From positions 868,001-932,000 of the forward strand of contig NZ_NIWT01000001.1 of assembly GCF_002236115.1 (NCBI RefSeq): a stretch of 64,000 nucleotides of DNA. Direction: 5' to 3'. Below the pieces are notes generated by a model. That model was not told the DNA's origin and ran no database searches. It was given only the letters and a program-made list of their open reading frames with translations. The DNA is from Pseudomonas jessenii. Its GTDB lineage: Bacteria; Pseudomonadota; Gammaproteobacteria; Pseudomonadales; Pseudomonadaceae. Below, piece by piece: positions 41,821-53,117 of this stretch (positions are counted from its first letter, which is position 1; every line of letters starts with the position of its first letter). The translations under genes and the position numbers were made by a program.

Positions 41821-41851
41821 GCCACGGCGCGATGCATCGGCAGTACCGAAA

Positions 41852-42304
41852 TCAGCCCTGCTTGTACCCACGCACTTCATCCACACCACGGTTGGCCAAC
41901 TGGTCGGCCCGTTCGTTGCCGTGATGGCCAATGTGTCCGCGCACCCATTTCCAGGTGACCTTGTGACGGTTGACCTGCTCGTCGAGCAACTTCCACAGGT
42001 CAGCGTTTTTCACCGGTTCCTTCGCCGCGGTTTTCCAGCCGCGCTTCTTCCAGTTGTCCATCCACTCGTTGATGCCTTTCATCACATACTGCGAGTCGGT
42101 CACCAACAACACCTCGCAGGGACGCTTGAGCTCTTCCAGGCCACGAATCGCGCCCATCAGCTCCATGCGGTTGTTGGTGGTATTGGCTTCGCCGCCCCAG
42201 AGTTCCTTTTCGACGCCCTTGCACACCAGCAGTGCGCCCCAGCCGCCAGGACCAGGGTTGCCTTTGCAGGCGCCGTCGGTGAACAGTTCTACGCTATCGC
42301 TCAT
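41852..42304 (-). CDS. rnhA: Ribonuclease HI
   Basis: The 150-residue enzyme degrades RNA in RNA-DNA hybrids. The catalytic Asp10 is in [18 protein letters not shown], Glu48 in NRMELMGAI, Asp70 in LLVTDSQYV, and a C-terminal GHxGHxGNERAD-like region ([15 protein letters not shown]) supplies the last Asp. The rnhA-dnaQ neighbourhood is conserved in many proteobacteria. Confidence 0.97.
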   Translation of the reverse strand: MSDSVELFTDGACKGNPGPGGWGALLVCKGVEKELWGGEANTTNNRMELMGAIRGLEELKRPCEVLLVTDSQYVMKGINEWMDNWKKRGWKTAAKEPVKNADLWKLLDEQVNRHKVTWKWVRGHIGHHGNERADQLANRGVDEVRGYKQG

Positions 42305-42396
42305 GCCAATCTATCCAGAAAATGCGCTGGCCCGCCGATCGCTGATCGACGACGCCCGAAGCCGGGACATGCCCGGCCACAAATGAAAAGTGTGTA

Positions 42397-43155
42397 TTAC
42401 GGTTCGATGTTGCGTCGGTTGACCTTGGCCATCGGCAACGGGATCAGCTTGCCCATCGGTTCGCGCCGCTCCTGACGGACCGGTCGCAAGCCCACCACGA
42501 TCTTGCGCGCCACCAATAAATAGAAGCCGCCGCCCGACAGTTGCCAGTCACCGGCCTTGCGCTCCCAACCGGCCAGGCGGGTCTGCCACGCCGGTGACGC
42601 AAGCGGCGGACGATAGCACCCGAAGCGGCGTTTCTCCAGCGCGAAACCCAGCAGGTTCAGCCAGTCGGCGACCCGTGACGGCGAAATGCAGCGCGCCTTG
42701 CGCAGCGCATCCTGGGCAAACACATGCCGCAGGCCCCAACTGCTCCAGGGGTTGATGCCAATGATCAGCAAATGCCCGCCGGGACGTACGCTGCTTGCCG
42801 CCTCGCGAAGCAGACCGTGGGGCGACAGGCAGAAATCCAGGCCATGCTGCAGCACCACCACATCGGCAGCATGCTCGCTCAGCGGCCAGGCCTGCTCCTC
42901 ACAAACGATCTCGACCCCCGGCAACGGCGCACCAAGGCGTACATTGCGCTGTACCTGAGGGGCAGACGGCGGAGTCTGGGCCGAGGGACCGTAATGCACC
43001 AGATAGCCACCAAAGAACCGCCCGAGCTCGTCTTCGAGCATGCGCCGCTCTTCGTCCAGCAGAAATTGCCCGAGGGGACCGGCAAGCCACTCGCGGGCGG
43101 CGCTGATCAACGCCAGCCAGTCAGGATCGGCTTGTGCGAACGCTTTATCAGTCAT
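42397..43155 (-). CDS. Class I SAM-dependent methyltransferase
   Basis: A 252-residue methyltransferase-like protein. The post-motif pattern [40 protein letters not shown] is typical of the Methyltransf_11 group. Motif I, normally near residue 60, is weak: [11 protein letters not shown]. Start 43155 has GGAG with proper spacing. It is conserved between rnhA and gloB in P. aeruginosa (PA1814 position). Substrate unknown. It shares a promoter gap with gloB, of only 65 bases. Confidence 0.88.
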   Translation of the reverse strand: MTDKAFAQADPDWLALISAAREWLAGPLGQFLLDEERRMLEDELGRFFGGYLVHYGPSAQTPPSAPQVQRNVRLGAPLPGVEIVCEEQAWPLSEHAADVVVLQHGLDFCLSPHGLLREAASSVRPGGHLLIIGINPWSSWGLRHVFAQDALRKARCISPSRVADWLNLLGFALEKRRFGCYRPPLASPAWQTRLAGWERKAGDWQLSGGGFYLLVARKIVVGLRPVRQERREPMGKLIPLPMAKVNRRNIEP

Positions 43156-43220
43156 TGCATTCTCCAACGCGCCAGGAAGTTCTAAGATGCGCCAATGTTT
43201 TCCGCTTGGCGAATCCGACG

Positions 43221-43988
43221 ATGATACAGATCACTGCCCTGCCCGCCTTCACCGACAACTACATCTGGTTGTTACAAGACCACGGCAGCAAGCGCTGCGC
43301 GGTCGTCGACCCGGGTGATGCCGGCCCCGTACAAGCCTGGCTTGCGGCCAATCCGGGCTGGGTACTGAGTGATATTTTGATCACTCATCACCATCATGAC
43401 CACGTCGGCGGCGTCGAACAGCTGAAAAAAGCGACGGACGCGAAAGTCTATGGTCCGGCCAGCGAAACGATCCCGGCGCGGGACGTTGCGCTAAAGGACA
43501 ACGACAAGGTCTGCGTGCTCGGCTGGGACTTCGACGTCCTCGCGGTCCCCGGCCACACCCTGGGGCACATCGCCTATTACCATCACGGCTTGCTGTTCTG
43601 CGGCGACACACTGTTTGCCGCCGGCTGCGGACGCTTGTTCGAAGGCACGCCACAGCAAATGTACAGTTCGCTGACACGCCTGGGCGGGTTGCCGGAAGAC
43701 ACGCTGGTGTACTGCACCCACGAATACACCCTCGGCAACCTGAAGTTTGCCGCGGCCGTCGAACCGAACAACCCGCACACTGCCGAGCGCCTGGCCAAAG
43801 TCACCCGCCAACGGGAATCCGGGATCATGACGCTGCCGTCGACACTGGCGCTGGAAAAGCTCACAAACCCGTTTTTGCGCTCCGGCGAAACATCCGTTAA
43901 AGAAAAAGCGGACGAACGGACCGGCACCGATAACTCGGCGCCCGATATGGTTTTTGCGGCGCTTCGAGCGTGGAAAGACAGGTTCTAA
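43221..43988 (+). CDS. gloB: Hydroxyacylglutathione hydrolase (glyoxalase II)
   Basis: GloB completes methylglyoxal detoxification by hydrolysing S-lactoylglutathione. The 255-residue protein has the metallo-beta-lactamase motif [10 protein letters not shown] (about residues 54-63), [10 protein letters not shown], and later [16 protein letters not shown]. The metal-binding HEYT lies near residue 170. The start at 43221 gives the family N terminus [16 protein letters not shown]. It diverges from the methyltransferase gene. Confidence 0.96.
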   Translation: MIQITALPAFTDNYIWLLQDHGSKRCAVVDPGDAGPVQAWLAANPGWVLSDILITHHHHDHVGGVEQLKKATDAKVYGPASETIPARDVALKDNDKVCVLGWDFDVLAVPGHTLGHIAYYHHGLLFCGDTLFAAGCGRLFEGTPQQMYSSLTRLGGLPEDTLVYCTHEYTLGNLKFAAAVEPNNPHTAERLAKVTRQRESGIMTLPSTLALEKLTNPFLRSGETSVKEKADERTGTDNSAPDMVFAALRAWKDRF

Positions 43989-44087
43989 AGAGGCCTATCA
44001 AGATTGCAACAATTCTGAAAGGTTGACCGCGCAGGGTGCGCTTCCTAGAATCGCCCGACATTTTTGCCCGGAACTTACTTCCAGCCA

Positions 44088-45518
44088 ATGTCGTCACCTA
44101 TTCGCAAAGCCATCAGTTCAGACGCATTGACCCGCTTGGCTCAAGCCATTGCGGTGGCTGTGTCCGCCACCCTGGCGGGCTGTTCCAGCCATGCGCCGCA
44201 GACCGATGCGGCGCACACGCAGAACATCGCCGCGCGCGCCAAGCAGAAGCCGATCTGGCTCAGCGAAAAACCCAGCCCGCAAATTCCCCAGGACGTCTGG
44301 GAGCGCATGCGCCAGGGCTTCCAGCTGCAAGACGGGCTGGGCGTCAACCCGCGCATCGAGCAACAGCGCCTGTGGTTCGCCAGCAATCCATCTTTCCTCG
44401 AAAACGCCGGCGAACGTGGCAGCCTCTACATTCACTACATCGTCGAACGCCTTGAAGAACGCAACATGCCGCTGGAACTGGCCCTGCTGCCAGTGATCGA
44501 AAGCGCCTACAACCCGATGGCCTATTCCCGGGCCAACGCGGTGGGTCTTTGGCAGTTCATCCCGTCCACCGGGCGTTACTTCAACCTGCGTCAAACCCGC
44601 TTCTATGATGGCCGTCGCGACATCACCGCGTCGACCACCGCCGCCCTGGATTACCTGACCCGCCTGCACGACATGTTCAACGGCGACTGGATGCTGGCCC
44701 TGGCGGCCTACAACGCCGGCGAAGGCACCGTCAGCCGGGCCATTGAGCGCAATGAACGCCTCGGCCTGCCGACCGACTACTGGAACCTGCCGCTGCCCTC
44801 TGAAACCCAGGCCTATGTGCCAAAGTTGCTGGCACTGTCACAGGTGGTGATGGCGCCGGAAGCCTACGGCGTGAACCTCAATCCGATCGCCAACGAGCCC
44901 TACTTCCAGGTCGTCGAAATCAACCAGCGCATGGACCTGTCCAAGGTTGCTGAAGTTGCCAATATCGACGAAGACGAACTGTTCCAGCTCAACCCGGCCT
45001 TCAAGCAGCGCACCACCCTGGATGGCCCGCAACATCTGCTGGTGCCGACCTCCAAGGCGCAATTGCTGACCAGCAGCCTGCAGACCATGCGTCCTGAAGA
45101 ACTGATCAGCAAGAAATCGCTCAAGCCGGTCTTCGAAGGTGCCGACGACAGCCAGGTCGCCAGCGTCAAGCGTTCCTATCGGGTCAAGCGGGGTGACAAC
45201 CTCGGTTCCATCGCCAAGGCCAACAACGTTGACGTGAAGGACCTGCAACGCTGGAACAAACTGAGCGGCAAGAACCTCAAGCCGGGCCAGACCCTGGTCA
45301 TGCAGGACAACAGCAAACGCAACTCCGGGCGCGTCAACACCGTGATTGCGGCCAATACCAAGAAGCAGCAGGCCAAGTACAAGGTCCAGCAAGGCGACTC
45401 GCTGTACATCGTGGCCAAGCGCTTCAACGTAGAGATGCAGCACCTCAAGCGCTGGAATCCGCGTGTCGGCCAGGCGCTCAAGCCTGGTCAGATGTTGACG
45501 GTGGCTAATCCGCACTAA
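44088..45518 (+). CDS. mltD: Membrane-bound lytic murein transglycosylase D
   Basis: MltD cleaves peptidoglycan glycan strands. The 476-residue precursor has a signal peptide ending in the lipobox LAGC (Cys32), which marks it as an outer-membrane lipoprotein. The SLT catalytic region carries ESAYNPMAYSRANAVGLWQF (catalytic Glu in ESAYN) and ALAAYNAGEG. Two LysM domains near residues 360-404 and 425-470 bind peptidoglycan. The start at 44088 (MSSPIRKA) is taken because the frame upstream lacks a good site. Confidence 0.95.
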   Translation: MSSPIRKAISSDALTRLAQAIAVAVSATLAGCSSHAPQTDAAHTQNIAARAKQKPIWLSEKPSPQIPQDVWERMRQGFQLQDGLGVNPRIEQQRLWFASNPSFLENAGERGSLYIHYIVERLEERNMPLELALLPVIESAYNPMAYSRANAVGLWQFIPSTGRYFNLRQTRFYDGRRDITASTTAALDYLTRLHDMFNGDWMLALAAYNAGEGTVSRAIERNERLGLPTDYWNLPLPSETQAYVPKLLALSQVVMAPEAYGVNLNPIANEPYFQVVEINQRMDLSKVAEVANIDEDELFQLNPAFKQRTTLDGPQHLLVPTSKAQLLTSSLQTMRPEELISKKSLKPVFEGADDSQVASVKRSYRVKRGDNLGSIAKANNVDVKDLQRWNKLSGKNLKPGQTLVMQDNSKRNSGRVNTVIAANTKKQQAKYKVQQGDSLYIVAKRFNVEMQHLKRWNPRVGQALKPGQMLTVANPH

Positions 45519-45621
45519 CTGTAGGAGCGAGCCTGCTCGCGAAAAACCCAAGGGCACCGAGTTGATTCAGGTGCCCCGCGTCATCATTGACCACCATCGC
45601 GAGCAAGCTCGCTCCTACAGG
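45519..45621. repeat. REPIN
   Basis: Inverted pair with TAGGAGCGAGC cores, starting five bases after the mltD stop codon and separating it from the npp operon. The GAGCCTGCTCGC left copy differs by one base from the right. Confidence 0.9.
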
Positions 45622-45716
45622 AATGCGATCGCCCGGATCCCCCGTCTTTTTCCTGTCCATACAAGCTGTTACTGTACGGTCCACAAAGCCCAAGCCGCCT
45701 GGATCGGATCCCCTAT

Positions 45717-47549
45717 TTGAAGCGTCCCCTGCCCCTGCTCCTGATCAGCCTGGCCTTGAGCTCCACCGCAAGCGCGACGATCAGCGAAAGCCATGGTTAT
45801 GCGCAGTTCGGCACGCTCAAGTACCCGGCCCGATTTACCCACTTCGACTGGGTCAACCCGCAAGCGCCCAAGGGCGGTACTTTGCGGGTGATGGCGTTTG
45901 GCACCTTCGACACGCTCAACCCCTACACCTTCAAGGGCACCAGCCCGGTCACCACGCCGAGTTTCCTGCAATACGGCATCAACGAGCTAAACGAACCGCT
46001 GATGGTCGGCACGGGGCAGTACGCACCTTCAGGTGACGAGCCCGCGTCCAGCTACGGCCTGATTGCCCAGTCGGTGGAGTACAACGAGAACCGCAGCTGG
46101 GTGGTGTTCAACCTGCGTCCCGAAGCACGCTTCCATGACGGCACGCCGATCACCGCCTACGACGTCGCGTTCTCCTATCGCGTGCTGCTCAAGGAAGGCC
46201 ATCCGTTGTACCGCACCAGTCTTCAGGAAGTGTCGCGGGTCGACATCCTCAACCCGCAGCGCATCCGTTTCGTGTTCAAGCGTGCCGGCAATCCGCTGCT
46301 GATTCTGCGCCTGGGTGAAATGCCGGTGCTGGCGCAGCACTACTGGAAAGGCCGCGACTTCAAGGCCACCACTTTCGAGCCGCCGCTGGGCAGCGGGCCG
46401 TATCGCATCACCTCGGTCACGCCAGGACGACAGATCGTCTTCGAACGGGTCAAGGATTACTGGGGCAAGGACCTGCCGGTCAATCGCGGCAAGTACAACT
46501 TCGACCGCATGGAAGTCGAGTTCTACCGCGACAGCGTCGTGGCGTTCGAGGCGTTCAAGGCCGGTGAATTCGACATCTATATCGAGCACCAGGCGAAGAA
46601 CTGGGACACCGGCTACAACTTCCCCGCCGTACGCCGCGGCGAGGTGATCAAGACGCAGATTCCCCATCAGATCCCGACCCAGACCCAGGGCCTGTTCATG
46701 AACAGCCGCCGTCCGGCTTTCTCGGACACCAAGGTCCGTGAAGCGCTGGGGCTGATGTTCAACTTTGAATGGACCAACCGCTCGCTGTTCGGCGGCGCCT
46801 ACCAACGCGCCATGAGCTATTACCCCAACAGCGAGTTCTCGGCCAGCGGTTTGCCGGTCGGACATGAATGGCTGCTGCTCAAGCCCTATCGCGAGCAACT
46901 GCCGGCCAGGCTCTTTACCGAGCCGTTCAGCCTGCCGCAGACCGATGGCCGTGGCATCCCCCGGGAGACCCTGCGCAAAGCCCTCGGCCTGCTCGCCGAA
47001 GCCGGCTGGAAGCTCAATGGCCAGCGCCTGCAAAACACCGCCGGGCAGCCGCTGCGCCTGGAACTGCTACTGGTCAACCCGAACCTGGAACGCATCCTCC
47101 AACCTTACGTCGAGAACCTGGCCAGCATCGGCATCGACGCGCGGCTGCGCACGGTCGATCGCGCGCAATACAAGCAGCGCCTCGACCAGTTCGATTTCGA
47201 CATGATTCTGATGACCCTCAACCAGACGCTCAGCCCGGGTCTGGAACAATGGCAGTACTTTCACTCCAGCCAGGCCGGGGTCAAGGGCAGCAAGAACTAC
47301 GCCGGCATTGCCAACCCGGTGGTCGACCATTTGCTCGAACAGTTGCTGGCCGCCCGGACCCGCGATGAACAGGTCGCCGCCGGCAAGGCCCTCGACCGCG
47401 TGCTGCTGTGGCAGCACTACATCGTTCCCAACTGGTACCTCAATTATCACCGCCTGGGGTACCGCAACCGGCTCGCCTTCGTCACCACGCCGCCCTACAC
47501 CCTGGGCCTGAACGCGTGGTGGCTGAAATCTTCGGAGAAAGATCAATGA
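45717..47549 (+). CDS. nppA1: Peptide ABC transporter solute-binding protein 1
   Basis: The 610-residue periplasmic binding protein of the SBP_bac_5/YejA group has a Sec signal of about 20 residues ending ASA. The family marks [27 protein letters not shown] and the LNPYTFKGTSP loop are present. It is the first gene of the conserved five-gene operon matching P. aeruginosa nppA1A2BCD (PA1811-PA1807), which I recall to import peptidyl nucleoside antibiotics and similar peptides. The start is TTG at 45717, chosen because it gives the signal peptide. Its stop overlaps nppA2 by four bases. Confidence 0.9.
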   Translation: MKRPLPLLLISLALSSTASATISESHGYAQFGTLKYPARFTHFDWVNPQAPKGGTLRVMAFGTFDTLNPYTFKGTSPVTTPSFLQYGINELNEPLMVGTGQYAPSGDEPASSYGLIAQSVEYNENRSWVVFNLRPEARFHDGTPITAYDVAFSYRVLLKEGHPLYRTSLQEVSRVDILNPQRIRFVFKRAGNPLLILRLGEMPVLAQHYWKGRDFKATTFEPPLGSGPYRITSVTPGRQIVFERVKDYWGKDLPVNRGKYNFDRMEVEFYRDSVVAFEAFKAGEFDIYIEHQAKNWDTGYNFPAVRRGEVIKTQIPHQIPTQTQGLFMNSRRPAFSDTKVREALGLMFNFEWTNRSLFGGAYQRAMSYYPNSEFSASGLPVGHEWLLLKPYREQLPARLFTEPFSLPQTDGRGIPRETLRKALGLLAEAGWKLNGQRLQNTAGQPLRLELLLVNPNLERILQPYVENLASIGIDARLRTVDRAQYKQRLDQFDFDMILMTLNQTLSPGLEQWQYFHSSQAGVKGSKNYAGIANPVVDHLLEQLLAARTRDEQVAAGKALDRVLLWQHYIVPNWYLNYHRLGYRNRLAFVTTPPYTLGLNAWWLKSSEKDQ

Positions 47550-49387
47550 AACCCATCCGTGCCCTGCTCCTGCAGGCCAGCGGTCTGCTGTTCGCCGGGC
47601 TGGCCTGCGCCGCCCCGCAACATGCCGTGACCTTGTATAACGAACCGCCGAAATACCCGGCCGATTTCAAACACTTCGACTACGTCAACCCGGACGCGCC
47701 CAAGGGCGGGATTTTCCGCCAGGCCGGTTTCGGCGGCTTCGACAGCCTTAACCCCTTCATCAGCAAAGGCGTGCCGGCGGACGATATCGGCATGATCTAC
47801 GACACCCTGGCCAAGCAAGGCCTGGACGAGCCGTTCACCGAGTACGGCTTGATCGCCCGCCTGATCGAGAAAGCCCCGGACAACGCCTGGGTGCGCTTCT
47901 ACCTGCGCCCGGAGGCACGCTTCCATGACGGCCATCCGATTCGCGCCGAGGACGTGGTGTTCAGCTTCCAGATGCTGACCAAGGACGGCGCGCCGATGTA
48001 CCGCGGCTACTACAGCGATGTGGCCGAAGTGATCGCCGAAGACCCGCTCACCGTACTGTTCAAGTTCAAGCACACCAACAACCGCGAGTTGCCGCTGATC
48101 CTCGGCCAGTTGCCGGTGCTGCCCAAGCACTGGTGGGCCGACCGCGACTTCAACAAGGGCAACCTGGAAATCCCGCTGGGCAGTGGCCCGTACAAGGTCA
48201 GCGAAGTGAAAGCCGGACGCTCGGTGCGATACGAGCGGGTCAAGGACTACTGGGGCAAGGACCTGCCGGTCAATCGCGGTTTCTACAACTTCGACGTGAT
48301 GACCACCGACTACTACCGCGACAACACCGTGGCCCTGGAAGCGCTCAAGGCCGGGCAGTTCGACTACTGGCTGGAAATGACCGCGAAGAACTGGGCCAAC
48401 GCCTACAACATTGCGGCGGTCACCGAAGGTCGACTGGTCAAGGAACAGATTCCCAACGGCAATCCCACCGGCATGCAAGGGTTCGTATTCAATATGCGCC
48501 GCCCGGTGTTCCAGGATGTGCGGGTGCGCCAGGCCCTGTCGCTGTTGCTGGATTTCGAATGGACCAACAAGCAACTGTTCAACGGTGCCTACGCGCGTAC
48601 CCGCAGTTATTTCGAGAACTCGGAAATGGCCGCCACCGGCCTGCCTGACACCGATCAGGTGGCGATCCTCGAACCGTTCCGTAGCAAGCTGGCGCCGCAG
48701 GTGTTCAACGAAGCCTTCCAGAACCCGACCACCGACGGCAGCGGCATGATCCGCGCCCAGCAACGGCAAGCCTATCAATTGCTGCAGGAGGCCGGCTGGC
48801 GCATCGTCGATGACAAGATGGTCGACGCCACCGGCAAGCCGGTGGTCATCGAGTTCCTGTTGGCCCAGACCGAATTCGAACGGGTGCTGCTGCCGTTCAA
48901 ACGCAACCTGAGCGACCTGGGCATCGACCTGGTGATCCGCCGGGTCGACGTCTCGCAGTACATCAACCGCGTGCGTTCCCGGGACTTCGACATGATCGTC
49001 GGCAGCTTCCCGCAGTCCAACTCGCCGGGCAACGAACAACGGGAATTCTGGATGTCGGACGCCGCCGACAAGCCCGGCAGCCGCAACTCCATGGGCCTGA
49101 AGGATCCGGTGGTCGATCAACTGGTCGAGCAACTGATCAACGCCGATTCGCGCAACAGCCTGGTGGCCCACGCCCGCGCGCTGGACCGAGTTCTGCAATG
49201 GGGCTATTACGTAATACCCAACTGGCACATCAAGACCTGGCGCGTGGCGTACTGGAACCACATCGGCCATCCCAAGGTCTCGCCTAAATACGATATCGGC
49301 ACGGCCACCTGGTGGGTCAAGCCGGACATCAAGCCGGCAATAGAAGTCGAAACCACACTGCAGGCCGATCCTGCGGGCACGGAGTAA
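47546..49387 (+). CDS. nppA2: Peptide ABC transporter solute-binding protein 2
   Basis: A second YejA-type periplasmic binding protein of 613 residues, clearly related to the first: [27 protein letters not shown] and [13 protein letters not shown] are shared. The signal peptide ends near CAA (residue 22). The longer frame starting at 47408 lies inside nppA1 and is not used. Having two related binding proteins for one permease suggests broadened peptide range; which peptides each binds is not evident. Confidence 0.92.
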   Translation: MKPIRALLLQASGLLFAGLACAAPQHAVTLYNEPPKYPADFKHFDYVNPDAPKGGIFRQAGFGGFDSLNPFISKGVPADDIGMIYDTLAKQGLDEPFTEYGLIARLIEKAPDNAWVRFYLRPEARFHDGHPIRAEDVVFSFQMLTKDGAPMYRGYYSDVAEVIAEDPLTVLFKFKHTNNRELPLILGQLPVLPKHWWADRDFNKGNLEIPLGSGPYKVSEVKAGRSVRYERVKDYWGKDLPVNRGFYNFDVMTTDYYRDNTVALEALKAGQFDYWLEMTAKNWANAYNIAAVTEGRLVKEQIPNGNPTGMQGFVFNMRRPVFQDVRVRQALSLLLDFEWTNKQLFNGAYARTRSYFENSEMAATGLPDTDQVAILEPFRSKLAPQVFNEAFQNPTTDGSGMIRAQQRQAYQLLQEAGWRIVDDKMVDATGKPVVIEFLLAQTEFERVLLPFKRNLSDLGIDLVIRRVDVSQYINRVRSRDFDMIVGSFPQSNSPGNEQREFWMSDAADKPGSRNSMGLKDPVVDQLVEQLINADSRNSLVAHARALDRVLQWGYYVIPNWHIKTWRVAYWNHIGHPKVSPKYDIGTATWWVKPDIKPAIEVETTLQADPAGTE

Positions 49388-49391
49388 TCAG

Positions 49392-50465
49392 ATGCTGGCG
49401 TACATTTTTCGGCGACTGTTGCTCATCATTCCGACCCTGTTCGGCATTCTGCTGATCAACTTCGTGATCATCCAGGCGGCTCCCGGTGGGCCGGTGGAGC
49501 AGATGATCGCCAAGCTCGAAGGCTTCGAGGGCGCCACCAGCCGCATCGCCGGCGGTGGTGCCGAAGTCTCGGTGGCAGGCTCGGCCTATCGCGGCGCCCA
49601 GGGCCTGGACCCGGCGCTGATCAAGGAAATCGAGCACATGTACGGCTTCGACAAATCGGCGCCGGAACGCTTGTGGATCATGGTCAAGAACTATGCATCC
49701 CTGGATTTCGGCGACAGCTTCTTCCGCGACGCCAAGGTCATCGACCTGATCAAGGAAAAGATGCCGGTGTCGATCTCCCTCGGGCTGTGGAGCACGCTGA
49801 TCATGTACCTGGTGTCGATCCCGCTGGGGATCGCCAAGGCCAAGCGGCACGGCAGCCACTTCGACGTCTGGACCAGTTCGGCGATCATTGTCGGCTACGC
49901 GATCCCGGCGTTCCTGTTCGCCATCCTGTTGATCGTGGTGTTCGCCGGCGGCAGTTACCTTGACTGGTTCCCCTTGCGCGGGCTGACCTCGAACAACTTC
50001 GATGAACTGAGCATGGGCGGCAAGATCCTCGACTACTTCTGGCACCTGGCGCTGCCGGTGACCGCGCTGGTCATCGGCAACTTCGCAACCATGACCCTGC
50101 TGACCAAAAACAGCTTCCTCGACGAGATCAACAAGCAATACGTGATCACCGCCAGGGCCAAGGGCCTGACCAACCACCGCGTGCTGTACGGCCACGTGTT
50201 CCGCAACGCCATGCTGCTGGTGATCGCCGGGTTTCCTTCGGCCTTCATCGGCATCTTCTTCACCGGCTCGTTGCTGGTGGAGGTGATCTTCTCCCTCGAC
50301 GGCCTCGGCCTGATGAGTTTCGAGGCGGCGATCAACCGCGATTACCCGGTGGTGTTCGGCACGCTGTTCATCTTCACCCTGCTCGGGCTGGTGGTGAAAC
50401 TGATCGGCGACCTCACCTACACCTTTGTCGATCCACGCATCGACTTCGAAAGCCGGGAGCATTGA
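49392..50465 (+). CDS. nppB: Peptide ABC transporter permease
   Basis: A 357-residue YejB/DppB-type inner-membrane permease. It has an N-terminal helix (about 10-30), a periplasmic loop, then five helices. The EAA loop is seen in [19 protein letters not shown]. It lies four bases after nppA2. In the ABC complex it pairs with NppC to form the channel. Confidence 0.94.
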   Translation: MLAYIFRRLLLIIPTLFGILLINFVIIQAAPGGPVEQMIAKLEGFEGATSRIAGGGAEVSVAGSAYRGAQGLDPALIKEIEHMYGFDKSAPERLWIMVKNYASLDFGDSFFRDAKVIDLIKEKMPVSISLGLWSTLIMYLVSIPLGIAKAKRHGSHFDVWTSSAIIVGYAIPAFLFAILLIVVFAGGSYLDWFPLRGLTSNNFDELSMGGKILDYFWHLALPVTALVIGNFATMTLLTKNSFLDEINKQYVITARAKGLTNHRVLYGHVFRNAMLLVIAGFPSAFIGIFFTGSLLVEVIFSLDGLGLMSFEAAINRDYPVVFGTLFIFTLLGLVVKLIGDLTYTFVDPRIDFESREH

Positions 50466-50466
50466 G

Positions 50467-51486
50467 ATGAACCTGTCCCCTCTCAATCGCCGCCGCTTCG
50501 AACTGTTCAAGGCCAACAAGCGTGGCTGGTGGTCGCTGTGGCTGTTCCTGATCCTGTTCGGCGCAAGCCTGGGTGCCGAGTTGATCGCCAACGACAAGCC
50601 GCTGGTGGTGCACTACGACAACAACTGGTACTTCCCGGCGCTCAAACGCTACCCGGAAACCACCTTCGGCGGCGAATTTCCGCTGGAAGCCAACTACAAG
50701 AGTCCGTACATCCGTGAACTGCTCAAGGCCAAAGACGCCTGGGTGCTGTGGGCGCCGATTCCCTACAGCTACCAGAGCATCAACTACGACCTGAAAGTCC
50801 CGGCCCCGGCCCCGCCCTCGACGGACAACCTGCTGGGCACCGACGATCAGGGCCGCGACGTGCTGGCCCGGGTGATCTACGGTTTCCGCATTTCCGTGCT
50901 GTTCGCCCTGACCCTGACCGTGCTCAGCTCGATCATCGGCGTGATCGCCGGGGCCTTGCAGGGTTTCTACGGCGGCTGGGTGGATCTGGCCGGGCAGCGG
51001 TTCCTGGAAATCTGGTCCGGATTGCCGGTGCTGTACCTGCTGATCATCCTTGCCAGTTTCGTGCAGCCCAACTTCTGGTGGTTGCTGGGGATCATGCTGC
51101 TGTTCTCCTGGATGAGCCTGGTCGACGTGGTGCGCGCTGAGTTCCTGCGCGGGCGCAATCTGGAATACGTACGCGCCGCCCGCGCCCTGGGCATGCAGAA
51201 CGGCGCGATCATGTTCCGTCACATCCTGCCCAACGCGATGGTCTCGACCATGACCTTCATGCCGTTCATCCTCACCGGCGCCATCGGTACGCTGACCGCC
51301 CTGGACTTCCTCGGCTTCGGCTTGCCGGCGGGCAGCCCGTCCCTGGGTGAACTGGTGGCCCAGGGCAAATCCAACCTGCAGGCGCCGTGGCTGGGCATCA
51401 GCGCCTTTGCGGTGCTGGCCTTGATGTTGAGTCTGCTGGTGTTCATCGGCGAGTCCGCTCGCGATGCCTTCGACCCGAGGAAGTGA
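50467..51486 (+). CDS. nppC: Peptide ABC transporter permease
   Basis: The 339-residue YejE/DppC-type permease starts MNLSPLNRRRFELFKANKRG, has a large periplasmic insert after the first helix, then LLGTDDQGRDVLARVIYGFR and an EAA loop near ARALGMQNGAIMFRHILPNA. Start 50467 is preceded by a GAG-containing site at the end of nppB; the 42-base longer frame overlaps nppB more. It is coupled to nppD. Confidence 0.94.
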   Translation: MNLSPLNRRRFELFKANKRGWWSLWLFLILFGASLGAELIANDKPLVVHYDNNWYFPALKRYPETTFGGEFPLEANYKSPYIRELLKAKDAWVLWAPIPYSYQSINYDLKVPAPAPPSTDNLLGTDDQGRDVLARVIYGFRISVLFALTLTVLSSIIGVIAGALQGFYGGWVDLAGQRFLEIWSGLPVLYLLIILASFVQPNFWWLLGIMLLFSWMSLVDVVRAEFLRGRNLEYVRAARALGMQNGAIMFRHILPNAMVSTMTFMPFILTGAIGTLTALDFLGFGLPAGSPSLGELVAQGKSNLQAPWLGISAFAVLALMLSLLVFIGESARDAFDPRK

Positions 51487-51487
51487 A

Positions 51488-53098
51488 ATGAATCAGCACA
51501 ATCTGATCGAAGTGCGCGACCTGTCCGTCAATTTTGTCGTCGGCAATCGCTGCCAGCGAGCGGTCGAAGGCGTCAGCTTCGACATCAAGCGCGGTGAAAC
51601 CCTGGCGTTGGTCGGCGAGAGCGGTTCCGGCAAGTCGGTCACCGCACACTCGATCCTGCGCCTGCTGCCCTACCCGCTCGCCCGGCATCCGTCCGGCACC
51701 ATCTTGTATTCCGGGCAGAACCTGCTGGACCTGAAAGAAAAAACCATCCGCCACATTCGCGGCAACCGGATTGCGATGATCTTCCAGGAGCCGATGACCT
51801 CGCTCAATCCCCTGCACTCGATCGAGAAGCAGATCAACGAAGTGCTGGGCATCCACAAGGGCCTGACCGGCAAGGTCGCGACCAAACGCACCCTGGAGCT
51901 GCTGGAGATGGTCGGCATCCCCGAGCCGCACAAGCGACTCAAGGCCCTGCCCCACGAATTGTCCGGCGGCCAGCGTCAGCGGGTGATGATCGCCATGGCC
52001 CTGGCCAACGAGCCGGAACTGCTGATCGCCGACGAGCCGACCACCGCGCTGGACGTGACCGTTCAGCTGAAAATCCTCGAATTGCTCAAGGAATTGCAGG
52101 CCCGATTGGGCATGGCCCTGCTGCTGATCAGCCATGATTTGAACCTTGTGCGAAGAATTGCGCATCGCGTATGTGTCATGCAGCAAGGTTGCATCGTCGA
52201 ACAGGCATCGTGCGAAGAACTGTTCCGCGCGCCGCAGCATCCGTACACTCGGGAACTGCTGGCAGCGGAGCCCGGCGGCAAGCCTGCAAGCAACGTGATC
52301 GGCCCGCCGTTGCTGGCGGTCGAGGACCTCAAAGTCTGGTTTCCGATCAAGAAAGGCCTGCTCAAGCGCACGGTGGATTACGTCAAGGCGGTCGACGGCA
52401 TCAATTTCAGCCTGCCCCAGGGCCAGACCCTGGGGATAGTGGGAGAAAGCGGTTCCGGCAAATCGACCCTGGGCCTGGCAATTTTGCGGTTGATCGCCAG
52501 CAAGGGCGCCATCCGCTTTGAAGGCCAGCAGCTAGACTGCCTGACGCAGCAACAGGTCAGGCCGCTGCGACGGGAGATGCAAGTGGTGTTTCAGGACCCG
52601 TTCGGCAGCCTGAGCCCGCGGATGTGCGTGAGCCAGATCGTTGGCGAAGGCCTGCGGATCCACAAGATGGGCACTGAGGCGGAACAGGAACAAGCGATCA
52701 TTGCAGCACTCAAGGAGGTAGGTCTGGATCCGGAAACCCGGCACCGCTACCCCCACGAATTTTCCGGCGGGCAACGGCAGAGAATCGCCATTGCCCGGGC
52801 ATTGGTGTTAAAACCGGCGTTGATTTTGCTGGACGAGCCGACTTCGGCCCTCGACCGCACGGTACAACGCCAGGTAGTGGAGCTTTTGCGTTCACTGCAA
52901 ACCAAGTACAACCTGACGTATCTGTTTATCAGCCATGACCTGGCTGTGGTGAAAGCGCTGAGCCACCAGTTGATGGTGGTCAAGCATGGCCAAGTGGTCG
53001 AACAGGGAGACGCGCAAAGCATTTTTGCCGCCCCCCAACATCCGTATACACAGCAGTTGCTGGAAGCCGCTTTTTTGGCTCCGGCCACTGCGCAATAA
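51488..53098 (+). CDS. nppD: Peptide ABC transporter ATP-binding protein (double cassette)
   Basis: The 536-residue protein has two ABC cassettes fused, as in YejF. Walker A GESGSGKS appears in both halves (about residues 42 and 325). Each half has its own signature ([16 protein letters not shown]) and Walker B ending DEPT. It powers uptake through NppBC. It is the last gene of the operon and ends 19 bases before fabI, so read-through into fabI is possible. Confidence 0.95.
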   Translation: MNQHNLIEVRDLSVNFVVGNRCQRAVEGVSFDIKRGETLALVGESGSGKSVTAHSILRLLPYPLARHPSGTILYSGQNLLDLKEKTIRHIRGNRIAMIFQEPMTSLNPLHSIEKQINEVLGIHKGLTGKVATKRTLELLEMVGIPEPHKRLKALPHELSGGQRQRVMIAMALANEPELLIADEPTTALDVTVQLKILELLKELQARLGMALLLISHDLNLVRRIAHRVCVMQQGCIVEQASCEELFRAPQHPYTRELLAAEPGGKPASNVIGPPLLAVEDLKVWFPIKKGLLKRTVDYVKAVDGINFSLPQGQTLGIVGESGSGKSTLGLAILRLIASKGAIRFEGQQLDCLTQQQVRPLRREMQVVFQDPFGSLSPRMCVSQIVGEGLRIHKMGTEAEQEQAIIAALKEVGLDPETRHRYPHEFSGGQRQRIAIARALVLKPALILLDEPTSALDRTVQRQVVELLRSLQTKYNLTYLFISHDLAVVKALSHQLMVVKHGQVVEQGDAQSIFAAPQHPYTQQLLEAAFLAPATAQ

Positions 53099-53117
53099 CC
53101 TGAAAGAGGAGCAACAC

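Noticed and set aside
41639..41851. tRNA between dnaQ and rnhA
   Set aside because: Some bacteria carry a tRNA here, but the gap contains only a REPIN; no cloverleaf with a GTTCGA-like loop is visible.
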